Positions 17,304 through 26,330 of a stretch of 64,000 nt of DNA are shown here, piece by piece. The stretch lies in contig NC_017910.1 in the NCBI RefSeq assembly GCF_000262305.1, positions 3,658,001 through 3,722,000 of the forward strand, in the 5' to 3' direction. Each line of letters starts with the position of its first letter. Position 1 is the first letter of the stretch. The notes beneath the pieces are model-generated. The model was not told the origin of the DNA, did no database searches, and was given only the letters and a program-made list of their open reading frames with translations. Made by a program: the position numbers and the translations under genes. Origin of the DNA: Shimwellia blattae DSM 4481 = NBRC 105725 (lineage in GTDB: Bacteria; Pseudomonadota; Gammaproteobacteria; Enterobacterales; Enterobacteriaceae).

Positions 17304-18128
17304 GTGCAGGGTGTCCCTGAAGAATTTACCGATACGCGTGATCGCGCCCAGTTCCGGCACCTGGCGGACATTCCCGGCGTGGAGCTTTACCACGCGCATA
17401 TCTCCCGCTACGCCTTCGAACCCCATACCCATGAAGCATTTGGCATTGGCGCGATTGAATCCGGCGCTGAGCGCTTTCGCTACCGGGGTAGCCAGCATAT
17501 TGCCCCGTCAGACTCGCTGGTGTTAATGAACCCGGATGAGCTGCACACCGGGCAGGCTGAAACCACCGACGGCTGGCGCTACCGGATGATTTATCTGGAG
17601 CCACAGCTACTCAGCGGCCTGGCCGGTAGCCAGAACTGGTGGTTTAACGAAGTGGTCCGCTACGATCCGCTGCGCGCCCGCCGGGTGGGCGCACTGATTT
17701 TTACCCTCTGGCACAGCCAGGAGGCGCTGCAACAGCACGGGCTGCTGCTGGAGCTGCTTGATACCGTGCGCCCGTACAGCCCGGGAAACAGCCCGCGCCA
17801 GCCCCATGCCAGCCCGCGCTTTACCCGGGTACGCGACTATCTGCACGATAACTACATGCACAGCATCACCCTTGATGAGCTGGCGGCCCTGCTCTCCCTG
17901 ACCCCCTGGCACTTTCAGCGCCAGTTCAAACAGCAGTTTCACGCCACCCCGCACCAGATGCTGATGGCCATTCGCCTGTGGCGGGCTAAGCAGTTCCTTA
18001 CCCGGGGAATGCCTGCCGCAGAAGTCGCCGCTGCCTGCGGGCTGAGCGATCAGTCCCACCTCACCCGTGCGTTTACCCGCCGCTATGGCATTACCCCGGT
18101 GCGCTACCAGAAGCAAGTCACCCGTTAA
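17304..18128 (+). CDS. AraC-family transcriptional regulator
   Basis: A 274-residue regulator absent from the E. coli K-12 locus. The N-terminal half has a cupin-like AraC_binding domain (HTHEAFGIGAIESGAERF). The C-terminal ~100 residues have the two helix-turn-helix motifs of the family, ending SDQSHLTRAFTRRYGITPVRYQ. I chose the GTG at 17304 because a perfect GGAGG stands six bases before it; an ATG at 17274 lacks such a site. It is followed after 72 bases by ytfF in the same direction, so it may control that exporter. The ligand is unknown. Confidence 0.9.
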   Translation: MQGVPEEFTDTRDRAQFRHLADIPGVELYHAHISRYAFEPHTHEAFGIGAIESGAERFRYRGSQHIAPSDSLVLMNPDELHTGQAETTDGWRYRMIYLEPQLLSGLAGSQNWWFNEVVRYDPLRARRVGALIFTLWHSQEALQQHGLLLELLDTVRPYSPGNSPRQPHASPRFTRVRDYLHDNYMHSITLDELAALLSLTPWHFQRQFKQQFHATPHQMLMAIRLWRAKQFLTRGMPAAEVAAACGLSDQSHLTRAFTRRYGITPVRYQKQVTR

Positions 18129-18200
18129 AAGCGCAAGCTGGTACAAGACACGCCCCGGCTTCGCCACCACAATGCAGGCTTCTGACGAGTGAGGTTAAAC

Positions 18201-19193
18201 ATGTTGTTATCAGGTGTGGGCTACGCCCTGCTGGCGGGGCTGATGTGGGGGCTGATTTTTGTCGGCCCGCTGATTGTGCCGGAATACCCGGCGCTGCTGC
18301 AGTCATTCGGGCGCTATCTGGCTCTGGGGCTCATCGCACTGCCTATTGGCTGGCTGGGGCGTAAGCGCCTGAAGCAACTGAGCCTCAGCGACTGGTTTAC
18401 CGCCCTTAAGCTCTCCACGGTGGGGAATATTGTCTATTACCTGTGCCTTGCCAGCGCCATTCAGCGCACCGGTGCCCCCATCTCCACCATGATCATTGGC
18501 ACCCTGCCGGTGGTTATCCCGGTGTGCGCGAATCTGGTCTACACCCGGCGCGACGGTCAGCTGCCCTGGGGGCGCCTGCTCCCGGCGCTGGTTATTATGT
18601 TGCTGGGGCTGGTGCTGGTTAACAGCGCGGAGCTGCGCCAGGGGGGGCCGGGCTTTTCCTGGTGGCGCTATCTGAGCGGTATTGCGCTGGCGCTGGTGTC
18701 CGTTGCCAGCTGGGCGTGGTACGCCCTGCGTAATGGCCGCTGGCTGCGGGAAAACCCGGACAAAAACCCGCTGATGTGGGCCACCGCCCAGGGGCTGGTT
18801 ATTCTGCCCTTCTCGCTGCTGGGATATGCCCTGAGCTGCCTGTGGCTGGGCCACAGCACGCCGGACTTTGCGCTGCCTTTTGGCCCGCGCCCGGCAGTGT
18901 TTATTGTGCTGATGCTGGCCATTGCCGTGCTGTGCTCGTGGCTGGGAAACCTGTGCTGGAATATTGCCAGCCAGCGCCTGCCAACCGTGCTGGTGGGGCC
19001 GCTTATCGTCTTTGAAACTCTGGCGGGCCTGCTGTATGCCTTTTTACTGCGCCACCAGATGCCCCCGCTGATGACCCTGTGCGGCATCGGCTGCCTGATT
19101 GCTGGCGTGGTGATTGCCGTGCGGGTGAAACCCCGGCCGGTACAGGCGCTGGTGGTGCCCGCAGAAAAGCCCTGTAACTCAAAAGGGGTATAG
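18201..19193 (+). CDS. ytfF: EamA/DMT family transporter YtfF
   Basis: Inner-membrane protein of 330 residues with about ten hydrophobic segments in two EamA repeats. It is close to E. coli YtfF (LLAGLMWGLIFVGPLIVPEYP; AIQRTGAPISTMIIGTLPVVIPV). The substrate is unknown; the family includes cysteine and amino-acid exporters. The ATG at 18201 has GAGG six bases upstream; an in-frame GTG at 18189 does not. Directly downstream of the AraC regulator. Confidence 0.93.
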   Translation: MLLSGVGYALLAGLMWGLIFVGPLIVPEYPALLQSFGRYLALGLIALPIGWLGRKRLKQLSLSDWFTALKLSTVGNIVYYLCLASAIQRTGAPISTMIIGTLPVVIPVCANLVYTRRDGQLPWGRLLPALVIMLLGLVLVNSAELRQGGPGFSWWRYLSGIALALVSVASWAWYALRNGRWLRENPDKNPLMWATAQGLVILPFSLLGYALSCLWLGHSTPDFALPFGPRPAVFIVLMLAIAVLCSWLGNLCWNIASQRLPTVLVGPLIVFETLAGLLYAFLLRHQMPPLMTLCGIGCLIAGVVIAVRVKPRPVQALVVPAEKPCNSKGV

Positions 19194-19202
19194 CTTTTTT
19201 AT

Positions 19203-19225
19203 AAGATGCATTTAAAATACATCTT
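19203..19225 (+). promoter_or_regulatory. NsrR operator upstream of ytfE
   Basis: A 23-base inverted repeat with arms AAGATGCATTT and AAATACATCTT around one central A, matching at 10 of 11 positions. It fits the known NsrR consensus AAGATGC-N-GCATCTT arrangement and is essentially the site known at E. coli ytfE. It lies 25 bases before the ytfE start. The nsrR gene is in this window at 33300-33725. Confidence 0.88.
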
Positions 19226-19249
19226 ATACTTTTTGATGAGGCAACCACC

Positions 19250-19912
19250 ATGGCATTTCGCGAACAGGCTTTAGGGGAACTGGCATTAACTATTCCGCGC
19301 GCGTCTGCGCTGTTTCGTAAATACGATCTGGATTACTGCTGCGGCGGTAAGCTGACCCTGGAGAAAGCGGCAAACCGCAAATCCCTGGATCTCGACGCTC
19401 TGGAAGCACAGCTGGCCGAGCTGGCAAAAACCCAGCCGGAAAAAGACTGGCGCGCCGCGCCGCTGGCTGAAATCATCGACCATATTATTGTCCGCTACCA
19501 CGACCGCCACCGCGAACAGCTGCCGGAGCTGATTATCCAGGCCAGCAAAGTGGAGCGGGTACACGCGGCAAAACCCAGTGTGCCCCGTGGGCTGGCAAAA
19601 TACCTGACGCAGCTCCATGAAGAGCTCAGCAGCCATATGATGAAAGAAGAGCAGATCCTGTTCCCGATGATCAAACAGGGCATGGGCGCTCACGCCACCG
19701 GGCCGATTAGCGTCATGGAAAGCGAGCACGACGAAGCCGGTGAACTGCTGGAAGTTATCAAACACGTGACCGACAACGTCACGCCGCCGCCGGAGGCCTG
19801 CACCACCTGGAAAGCGCTGTATATGGGGATCAACGAGATGATCGACGATCTGATGAACCACATCAGCCTCGAAAATAACGTGCTGTTCCCGCGTGCCCTG
19901 GCCGGTGAATAA
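19250..19912 (+). CDS. ytfE: Iron-sulfur cluster repair di-iron protein YtfE (RIC)
   Basis: 220-residue cytoplasmic di-iron hemerythrin-like protein that helps repair Fe-S clusters after nitric oxide or oxidative damage. The N-terminal ScdA_N region carries the vicinal cysteines 30-31 (DYCCGGK). The four-helix domain supplies His and Glu ligands (YHDRHREQ, HEELSSHMMKEEQILFPM, SEHDEAGE, HISLENNVLFPR). Same length as E. coli. Controlled by NsrR, judging by the operator at 19203-19225. Confidence 0.97.
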   Translation: MAFREQALGELALTIPRASALFRKYDLDYCCGGKLTLEKAANRKSLDLDALEAQLAELAKTQPEKDWRAAPLAEIIDHIIVRYHDRHREQLPELIIQASKVERVHAAKPSVPRGLAKYLTQLHEELSSHMMKEEQILFPMIKQGMGAHATGPISVMESEHDEAGELLEVIKHVTDNVTPPPEACTTWKALYMGINEMIDDLMNHISLENNVLFPRALAGE

Positions 19913-19923
19913 CCGATTCTCAT

Positions 19924-19945
19924 AAAAAAGGCGCCGTCTGGCGCC
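19924..19945 (-). terminator. cycA intrinsic terminator
   Basis: GGCGCC repeats flank GTCT; on the minus strand the hairpin is followed by six T. It lies 34 bases after the cycA stop. Confidence 0.7.
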
Positions 19946-19958
19946 TTGTCTTACGTTT

Positions 19959-19980
19959 GGGGCCGCGTGGCCCCTTTTTT
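19959..19980 (+). terminator. ytfE intrinsic terminator
   Basis: GGGGCC and GGCCCC flank GCGT, then six T. The T-run overlaps the cycA stop codon, so the two convergent genes have interleaved terminators. Confidence 0.85.
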
Positions 19981-21391
19981 ATTTCCCGCTATTCGCCAGG
20001 CGCTGCCTGCCGATATACACCCAGCCTGCGGCCAGAATAATAAACCACAAAGGCGTGACCATCAGTGCCTGACGGGTATCCTCTTCCAGGGTGAGCAGCA
20101 CCAGCACGAACACAAAGAACGCCATACACACCCAGCACATCAGTTTGCCCAGCGGCATCTTATAGATGGACTTCGCATGCAGCTCCGGGCGCTGCTTACG
20201 GTACACCAGGTACGAGCAGAGGATAATCGTCCAGACAAACATAAACAGGATGGCCGACACGGTGGTCACCATGGTAAAGGCCGCCATCACGTCCGGTTTC
20301 AGGTAAACCAGCACCACACCGCCCATCAGACAAATGCAGGAGAAGGTCAGCCCGGTTGCCGGAACCGCACGCCGGGAGAGGCGGGCAAAACTTTTCGGCG
20401 CGGCGCCGTCTTTGGCCAGGCCAAACAGCATCCGGCTGGTGGAGAACACCCCGCTGTTTGCTGAAGATGCCGCCGATGTCAGCACCACAAAATTAATGAT
20501 ACTGGCTGCCGCCGGTAACCCCACCAGCACAAACAGCTCCACAAACGGGCTCTTGCTCGGCACCACCGAACTCCACGGGGTGACAGACATAATCATGATG
20601 AGCGCAAAGACATAAAACATGATGATCCGGATTGGAATCGAGTTTATCGCCCGGGGCAGTGATTTTTCCGGATCCCGGGTTTCCGCCGCCGTGGTTCCCA
20701 CCAGCTCAATCCCCACAAACGCAAACACCGCAATCTGGAACCCGGCAAAGAAGCCGCTTATCCCTTTAGGGAACCAGCCGCCGTCGTTCCATAAGTGGGC
20801 GAAGGAGGCCTCAACCCCGGAGGGGGAGGTAAAGTGGGTCAGCACCATCACCAGGCCCACGATGATAAGGGCCACGATCGCCACGATTTTTATCATCGCA
20901 AACCAGAATTCCATCTCGCCGAACATTTTCACCGTGGCGAGGTTAAGCGACAGCAGCAACAGCACCACCGCCAGCGAGACAATCCACTCCGACAACCCCG
21001 GGAACCAGAATTGCGCATAGGCGGTAATCGCCACCACATCCGCCATACCGGTCACGACCCAGCAAAACCAGTAGGTCCAGCCGGTGAAATACCCGGCCCA
21101 GGGGCCGAGTAAATCGGCAGCAAAATCACTGAAAGATTTGTACTCCAGATTGGATAACAGCAGCTCTCCCATGGCGCGCATAACGAAAAACAGCATAAAG
21201 CCGATTATCATGTAGACGAAGATAATCGACGGCCCGGCCAGACTGATGGTTTTACCGGATCCCATAAACAGCCCCGTGCCGATGGCACCGCCGATGGCGA
21301 TAAGCTGAATATGCCGGTTTGTGAGATTTCTGCGGAGCGCGTGCTCCTCGGGGGGCTGAGCCGCTGTCGCGACCTTAACCTGATCTACCAT
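19979..21391 (-). CDS. cycA: D-serine/D-alanine/glycine transporter CycA
   Basis: Inner-membrane proton symporter of the amino acid-polyamine-cation superfamily, 470 residues as in E. coli, with about twelve hydrophobic segments. The first-helix motif IGGAIGTGLFMGSGKTI is typical. It imports glycine, D-serine, D-alanine and D-cycloserine. The C-A-rich leader just before the ATG looks like a target for the sRNA GcvB, a known regulator of cycA in E. coli. Confidence 0.96.
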   Translation of the reverse strand: MVDQVKVATAAQPPEEHALRRNLTNRHIQLIAIGGAIGTGLFMGSGKTISLAGPSIIFVYMIIGFMLFFVMRAMGELLLSNLEYKSFSDFAADLLGPWAGYFTGWTYWFCWVVTGMADVVAITAYAQFWFPGLSEWIVSLAVVLLLLSLNLATVKMFGEMEFWFAMIKIVAIVALIIVGLVMVLTHFTSPSGVEASFAHLWNDGGWFPKGISGFFAGFQIAVFAFVGIELVGTTAAETRDPEKSLPRAINSIPIRIIMFYVFALIMIMSVTPWSSVVPSKSPFVELFVLVGLPAAASIINFVVLTSAASSANSGVFSTSRMLFGLAKDGAAPKSFARLSRRAVPATGLTFSCICLMGGVVLVYLKPDVMAAFTMVTTVSAILFMFVWTIILCSYLVYRKQRPELHAKSIYKMPLGKLMCWVCMAFFVFVLVLLTLEEDTRQALMVTPLWFIILAAGWVYIGRQRLANSGK

Positions 21392-21685
21392 AATTTGACT
21401 TTCCTGTACGTCGATGTTGTGTGTCAGGCTCTGATGGCCTGTGATTTTATAAGGTACTACGAGGCGGACACCCTATCCGCGGAGCTCCGGCTATCAGACC
21501 GGGTATTAACCCGCTGAGCCGGACCGTTTATCAGTCTCCCTGAAAACGGGTTAAGAATATAATATGTTAATTTTATGTTTTATTTTTGTATTAAATTAAA
21601 TCGATAACGCGAATTGAATCACAAAAATACCCTTATTCGATATTTAAGCAATATAAAATATTGGTGGGATGGGGAAGAGAAAAAG
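21392..21685. other. cycA upstream region
   Basis: About 295 bp with no gene. The half near cycA is mixed in composition; 21550-21665 is very AT-rich, with several TATAAT-like strings, so I would not pick one promoter. The fklB terminator closes the region. Confidence 0.5.
21411..21425 (-). promoter_or_regulatory. Possible GcvB sRNA target in the cycA leader
   Basis: On the minus strand the leader reads GACACACAACATCGA, ending 19 bases before the ATG. GcvB uses its G/U-rich R1 seed to pair with such C/A-rich (ACAACA) leaders and is known to repress cycA in E. coli. The gcvB gene is not in this window. Confidence 0.45.
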
Positions 21686-21710
21686 AAAAAACCCGCCGCA
21701 GCGGGTTTTT
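21686..21710 (-). terminator. fklB intrinsic terminator
   Basis: AAAAACCCGC pairs with GCGGGTTTTT around CGCA. The T-run is present on both strands, so it can act in both directions. Confidence 0.85.
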
Positions 21711-21721
21711 CGGGAAGAGGC

Positions 21722-22342
21722 TCAGAGAATGTCCAGCAGCTCAACTTCAAAGATAAGGGTGCTGAACGGTGGAATGGAAGCCCCTGCGCCGCGTTCACCA
21801 TAAGCCAGGTTCTGCGGGATAGTCAGTTCCCATTTGGAGCCGACCGGCATCAGGGTCAGTGCTTCGATCCAGCCCGGGATCACACCGCTGACCGGGAATT
21901 CTGCCGGTTCACCGCGCGCGACTGAGCTGTCAAATACCGTGCCGTCTACCAGCTTACCGGTGTAGTGCACACGCACATGGTCTTTACGTGCCGGAATCGC
22001 CCCGGTGCCCTGGGTCAGCACGCGGAACTGTAAACCGCTCTCGGTGCTGTTAACGCCTTCGCGTTTGGCGTTTTCGTCCAGGTATTTCTGGCCTTCTGCC
22101 GCCAGCTCCTGCTGACGCTCGCGGCGTACCGCATCGGCACGCTCATGCACTTCACGCAGAGCACGGTGAACAATATCCACCGGAACTGCCGGAGAGTTCC
22201 CTTCCAGCGCATCGCGCAGACCAGCAACCAGTGCCTCCGGCAACAGGCCCTGCAGACCAGATTCACGTAACTGCTGACCCACCTGCAGACCAATACCGTA
22301 GCTCGCCTGGGATTCAACGCTATCAAAAGAAGGGGTTGTCAT
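21722..22342 (-). CDS. fklB: FKBP-type peptidyl-prolyl isomerase FklB (FKBP22)
   Basis: 206 residues, the E. coli length. An N-terminal dimerisation helix domain (residues 1-~95) is followed by an FKBP catalytic domain with VRVHYTGKLVDGTVFDSS and the C-terminal IPPFSTLIFEVELLDIL. Catalyses cis-trans isomerisation at prolines. The ATG at 22342 (MTTPSFDS) has AAAGGA upstream and matches E. coli; a longer frame to 22450 has no support. Confidence 0.96.
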   Translation of the reverse strand: MTTPSFDSVESQASYGIGLQVGQQLRESGLQGLLPEALVAGLRDALEGNSPAVPVDIVHRALREVHERADAVRRERQQELAAEGQKYLDENAKREGVNSTESGLQFRVLTQGTGAIPARKDHVRVHYTGKLVDGTVFDSSVARGEPAEFPVSGVIPGWIEALTLMPVGSKWELTIPQNLAYGERGAGASIPPFSTLIFEVELLDIL

Positions 22343-22684
22343 GAGTTTTCCTTTCGTGATGTACAAAGTAGCGGGCAGCATAACAGTACGAGCGAACAGG
22401 GTAAAATGTTCCTGCAGGAAAGATGACAAACCGCCTGGAAACAGAAACAATAGGCGCTACAACGCTGCGCATGATGATATGACCGTCACGCACGCTGACA
22501 TTGTTACCGGCATCAACGGGTTAGAACGCTATACTGGTAGCAGCTGGATAGATTAAGTTCCTTAAAGAACGAGGAAGCGATGGGAAGAACCGCGCCGGGG
22601 AACAAAAGCCCACTGACCCGCTGTGCCAGCTGGCTGCGCACAACGATGGACCGGACGACAAGAACAGGAAATAAGGAGACGCCA
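22343..22684. other. Divergent fklB/ytfB intergenic region
   Basis: 342 bp. A TATACT hexamer at 22530-22535 is a plausible ytfB -10 element. An in-frame ATG at 22580 with GAGG five bases upstream gives a 35-residue extension of YtfB, so this stretch may be partly coding. No other gene is visible. Confidence 0.45.
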
Positions 22685-23368
22685 ATGCGATTCGCCATTA
22701 AGCCTGTGCTGCTGCGCATCTGGCATGCGCCGGATAACTTCACGCTGATGGATCCATTACCTCTGGCGCACCGCCGCGGCATTTTTGCCGGCGTGCTCCT
22801 GATACTGCTTGGTTTACTGCTCCCTGCCGGTAGCGATCCTGCGCCCTCTGCTGAGCGCAGCGGCACGCTGGACTACTCGACCCAGCCGCAGCCGGATCCA
22901 CAAATAGCCGCCAGCAACCAGTACGCACCGCAGCAGGTGGCCCCGGTCGACCCTCAGCCGGTCAGCGAACCACCGGAAGACGACAGCGCCCAGGCCAGCA
23001 CACAATACCAGCCCCCGGCGGCCACCCAGCCCACCCGGCGGGTACAGACCACCATTCAGGGGCGATCGCAGCAACCGGCTATCCCGTATCAGGGGGAAAG
23101 TGAAGATCCACGCTGGCGTAGCTACGCGCTGGAGTCCGGCAAGACCCTGGCCCAGTTATTCCGGGATAATAACCTGCCCCCGGCAGACGTTTACGCCATG
23201 GCGCAGGTGCAGGGCAGCGGCAACCCGCTCAGTAATCTGAAGAGTGGCCAGACTGTCCAGATCCGCCAGAACGACAGCGGCGTGGTTATCGGCCTTGCCC
23301 TGGAGGTGAACGGCCAGCAGGTGGTCTTCAGCCGCCTGTCAGACGGCAGTTTCGTGCGTACCCGCTAA
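22685..23368 (+). CDS. ytfB: OapA/LysM-like cell envelope protein YtfB (OpgA)
   Basis: 227 residues from the ATG at 22685, which has AAGGAGA before it and matches the E. coli start region (IWHAPDNFTLMDPLP). A single membrane segment (GIFAGVLLILLGLLL) is followed by a Pro/Gln-rich periplasmic linker and a C-terminal OapA domain (WRSYALESGKTLAQLFRDNNL). E. coli YtfB binds glycans and localises to the division site. A start at 22580, also with a ribosome site, would make 262 residues. Confidence 0.88.
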   Translation: MRFAIKPVLLRIWHAPDNFTLMDPLPLAHRRGIFAGVLLILLGLLLPAGSDPAPSAERSGTLDYSTQPQPDPQIAASNQYAPQQVAPVDPQPVSEPPEDDSAQASTQYQPPAATQPTRRVQTTIQGRSQQPAIPYQGESEDPRWRSYALESGKTLAQLFRDNNLPPADVYAMAQVQGSGNPLSNLKSGQTVQIRQNDSGVVIGLALEVNGQQVVFSRLSDGSFVRTR

Positions 23369-23377
23369 TAACCTCAG

Positions 23378-23406
23378 GACTCACGCCGGGCCACCCGGCG
23401 TGAGTC
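23378..23406. terminator. Hairpin between convergent ytfB and DMT transporter genes
   Basis: A perfect 13-bp stem (GACTCACGCCGGG and its complement) around CCA, with no T-run on either side. It fills the 40-bp gap between the two stop codons and may stop or stabilise both transcripts. Confidence 0.55.
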
Positions 23407-23408
23407 TG

Positions 23409-24335
23409 TCAGCCCCGCTTGTTGACCCACCAGATCCCGGAGCACACCAGCACCAGGGCAAGGGCATATTTCCATTCGAGAATATTCTCCCCGAGGAATA
23501 TGGCCGACAGGACAGTTCCCGCCACCGGAATAACAAAGTTAAACGGCGCAATCATGCTCACCCGGTTGTGTTTCAGAATAACACTCCACAGGGCAAACGC
23601 CACCGAAGACAGCAGGACAAGATACCCCAGCACCGCCAGCGCCGTCATACTGTGAACGGTTAACGTGCCACCGGTCAGATAGCCGCCCGCAACCAGGGCG
23701 GCACCGCCAATACCAAGCTGCCAGCCGGTCATTACGGTGGGATCCATGGTCTGGGAGATACGCTTACCGTAGAGCATCGCCGCAGAGAGAATAAACGCCG
23801 CCAGCACCACAAAGCCGTCACCCTGCCAGACAAAGCTGAAGTCCATCAGGGAGTGGTTGAAGTTCACCAGCATCACCCCGAGAAAGCCCACAATACAGCC
23901 CAGCGACTTATGAAAGGTCAGCCGGTCGTTCTGGTAAATAAAGTGGGCCAGCAGCACGCTGAAGAAGGTGCCGGTGGCATTCATAATCGACCCCTTCACC
24001 CCGGTGGTATACGCCAGGCCCACATAAAAGAACGCATACTGTACGGAGGTCTGGGTCAGCCCGAGCAGTGTCAGCTGACCGAACTGGCGACCACTAAGCC
24101 GGGTAATGGGTTTGCTCTGCGCCATGGCAAACAGCAGCAGCAATAGCCCGGCAAACAGAAAGCGGTAACCGGCAAAGACAATTTTGGAGGGGATATCATC
24201 CGTGGCAATCTGAAACAGTTCATAGCCATTCTTAATGGCCGGGTAAGAGCTGCCCCACAATAAACAACACAGCGTCGCCGAAAGAAAGGCTATTTTCTTA
24301 CGGGAGAAAATTGAGGCTGAAACAGCGGTATCCAT
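23409..24335 (-). CDS. EamA/DMT family transporter
   Basis: Inner-membrane protein of 308 residues with about ten hydrophobic segments in two EamA repeats (SATLCCLLWGSSYPAIKNGYEL; FNFVIPVAGTVLSAIFLGENI). Predicted metabolite exporter or importer, substrate unknown. E. coli K-12 has ytfA in this place, so it is a lineage-specific replacement. It ends 2 bases after a strong hairpin and lies upstream of rplI's terminator, so it is not part of the ribosomal operon. Confidence 0.85.
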   Translation of the reverse strand: MDTAVSASIFSRKKIAFLSATLCCLLWGSSYPAIKNGYELFQIATDDIPSKIVFAGYRFLFAGLLLLLFAMAQSKPITRLSGRQFGQLTLLGLTQTSVQYAFFYVGLAYTTGVKGSIMNATGTFFSVLLAHFIYQNDRLTFHKSLGCIVGFLGVMLVNFNHSLMDFSFVWQGDGFVVLAAFILSAAMLYGKRISQTMDPTVMTGWQLGIGGAALVAGGYLTGGTLTVHSMTALAVLGYLVLLSSVAFALWSVILKHNRVSMIAPFNFVIPVAGTVLSAIFLGENILEWKYALALVLVCSGIWWVNKRG

Positions 24336-24440
24336 AAATTCACCAGAAAATAAAATGACGTTTTATTTTCCCTGAATATGACACAGATAGCTGCCTGGCG
24401 GATAGCAAATATCAAAAAGATGCGCCGGACTACAGAAAGC

Positions 24441-24466
24441 AAAACGCCGGCATAAGCCGGCGTTTT
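24441..24466 (-). terminator. rplI operon terminator
   Basis: AAAACGCCGGC pairs perfectly with GCCGGCGTTTT around ATAA, 26 bases after the rplI stop. Confidence 0.88.
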
Positions 24467-24491
24467 CGCACAGGTGCTGTGAATAAGAAAC

Positions 24492-24941
24492 TTATTCAGC
24501 AACAACCAGCACGTTCAGGTGTGCGAACACTTCGCTGTGAACCTGGAAGCTCACATCGTGGTCACCAGTGGTGCGCAGAACGCCGTTCGGCAGGCGAACT
24601 TCGCTTTTCGCAACGGCAACGCCAGCAGCAGTGACTGCATCAGCGATGTCGCGAGTACCGATGGAACCAAACAGTTTACCTTCGTCGCCTGCTTTAGACA
24701 CGATGGTAACGGTTTCCAGTGCGTTGATTTTCTCAGCGCGGGCTTCAGCAGCAGCCAGAACGTCAGCCAGTTTGGCTTCCAGTTCTGCACGGCGTGCTTC
24801 GAAGTATTCAACGTTTTTCTTAGTAGCAGGAACAGCTTTACCCTGCGGTACCAGGAAGTTACGAGCGTAGCCCGCTTTAACGTTAACCTGATCACCCAGG
24901 CTACCCAGGTTTGCTACTTTATCAAGCAGAATAACTTGCAT
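24492..24941 (-). CDS. rplI: Large subunit ribosomal protein bL9
   Basis: 149 residues, the E. coli length. The N-terminal domain starts MQVILLDKVANLGSLGDQV and contains GYARNFLVPQGKA, which binds 23S rRNA near the L1 stalk; a long helix connects it to the C-terminal domain. Last gene of rpsF-priB-rpsR-rplI. Confidence 0.98.
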   Translation of the reverse strand: MQVILLDKVANLGSLGDQVNVKAGYARNFLVPQGKAVPATKKNVEYFEARRAELEAKLADVLAAAEARAEKINALETVTIVSKAGDEGKLFGSIGTRDIADAVTAAGVAVAKSEVRLPNGVLRTTGDHDVSFQVHSEVFAHLNVLVVAE

Positions 24942-24981
24942 TACCTTATCCTCTCAAGTCGTATTAGTGGACCGTGACCGA

Positions 24982-25528
<547 letters not shown>

Positions 25529-25534
25529 CAGAAA

Positions 25535-25930
25535 TTACTCTTCAGAATCCCCAGCTTCAGCATCATCAGAGGTTTCGTTAGCGAAATCTTCACGACGCTC
25601 GCGGCGTTCGTCTTTCGCTTTAACCATCGGAGACGCTTCAGTCACAGCGTGTTTGGTACGCATAACCATGCTGCGGATAACGGCATCGTTGAAGCGGAAA
25701 GTTGTTTCCAGCTCATCGATAACTTCCTGCGGAGCTTCAACGTTCAGCAGAACGTAGTGCGCTTTGTGCAGTTTGTTGATCGGGTAAGCCAGCTGACGGC
25801 GGCCCCAGTCTTCCAGACGGTGGATCTTGCCTTCTGCGCCAGTGATGGCAGCAGAATAACGTTCGATCATGCCCGGAACCTGTTCGCTCTGGTCAGGATG
25901 GACCATAAAAACGATTTCGTAATGACGCAT
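25535..25930 (-). CDS. rpsF: Small subunit ribosomal protein bS6
   Basis: 131 residues with the S6 core (MRHYEIVFMVHPDQSEQV) and an acidic C-terminal tail ending in DSEE, to which RimK adds glutamates in E. coli. First gene of the operon, preceded by AAGGAG. Confidence 0.98.
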   Translation of the reverse strand: MRHYEIVFMVHPDQSEQVPGMIERYSAAITGAEGKIHRLEDWGRRQLAYPINKLHKAHYVLLNVEAPQEVIDELETTFRFNDAVIRSMVMRTKHAVTEASPMVKAKDERRERREDFANETSDDAEAGDSEE

Positions 25931-25951
25931 CGAATTGCTCCTTACGGATTA

Positions 25952-26017
25952 TTCAGCCTCCTGTACGGGTCAACCGCGGCCCTGGGAGGCAAGGAACGAG
26001 TGTTTAGTGCGGCTGAA
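25952..26017 (-). promoter_or_regulatory. S6:S18 leader RNA motif of rpsF
   Basis: On the minus strand TTCAGCC (26017-26011) pairs with GGCTGAA (25958-25952), closing a leader domain that contains a GGG/CCC hairpin with CCG nearby. The S6:S18 complex is known to bind such a leader in E. coli and repress its own operon. The stem is seen; the binding is inferred from position. Confidence 0.5.
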
Positions 26018-26030
26018 AATTTGACGCGTC

Positions 26031-26059
26031 ATTCTACTCACAGCGCCCGGCGAACTCAA
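26031..26059 (-). promoter_or_regulatory. rpsF operon promoter
   Basis: On the minus strand TTGAGT (26059-26054) and TAGAAT (26036-26031) are 17 bases apart, about 100 bases before rpsF. A good sigma-70 match. Confidence 0.7.
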
Positions 26060-26330
26060 GGAATCATTCAGTGAAACCCCGGAATAATCGGGTGAATAAT
26101 AAAAACGGGTTAATTATTGCGGGGTTAGTTATTTTGCATGAATTTATTTGAATGAGAGCATCAAAGATGCTCATCTTTCGCACAATAATAACCAGCTAAA
26201 CTAATTATACAGGGGTGGAATCAGCCGCCAGGTGCCCCCTGTAAGAGCCTTACTTCCCGGCCCACGCATGCAGTACCCGCAGTAGACCCACACCGGTGTG
26301 ACCTGGACCCCGACGGGTAAGGAGTCAGCC
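26060..26330. other. rpsF/yjfY divergent intergenic region
   Basis: AT-rich gap with a GAGCATC/GATGCTC hairpin (about 26157-26173) and an ATTATACA string that may be the yjfY -10 element. No gene seen. Confidence 0.45.

Noticed and set aside
22342..22450. N-terminal extension of FklB to 22450
   Set aside because: The extension (36 residues) has no ribosome site, and the internal ATG gives exactly the E. coli length.
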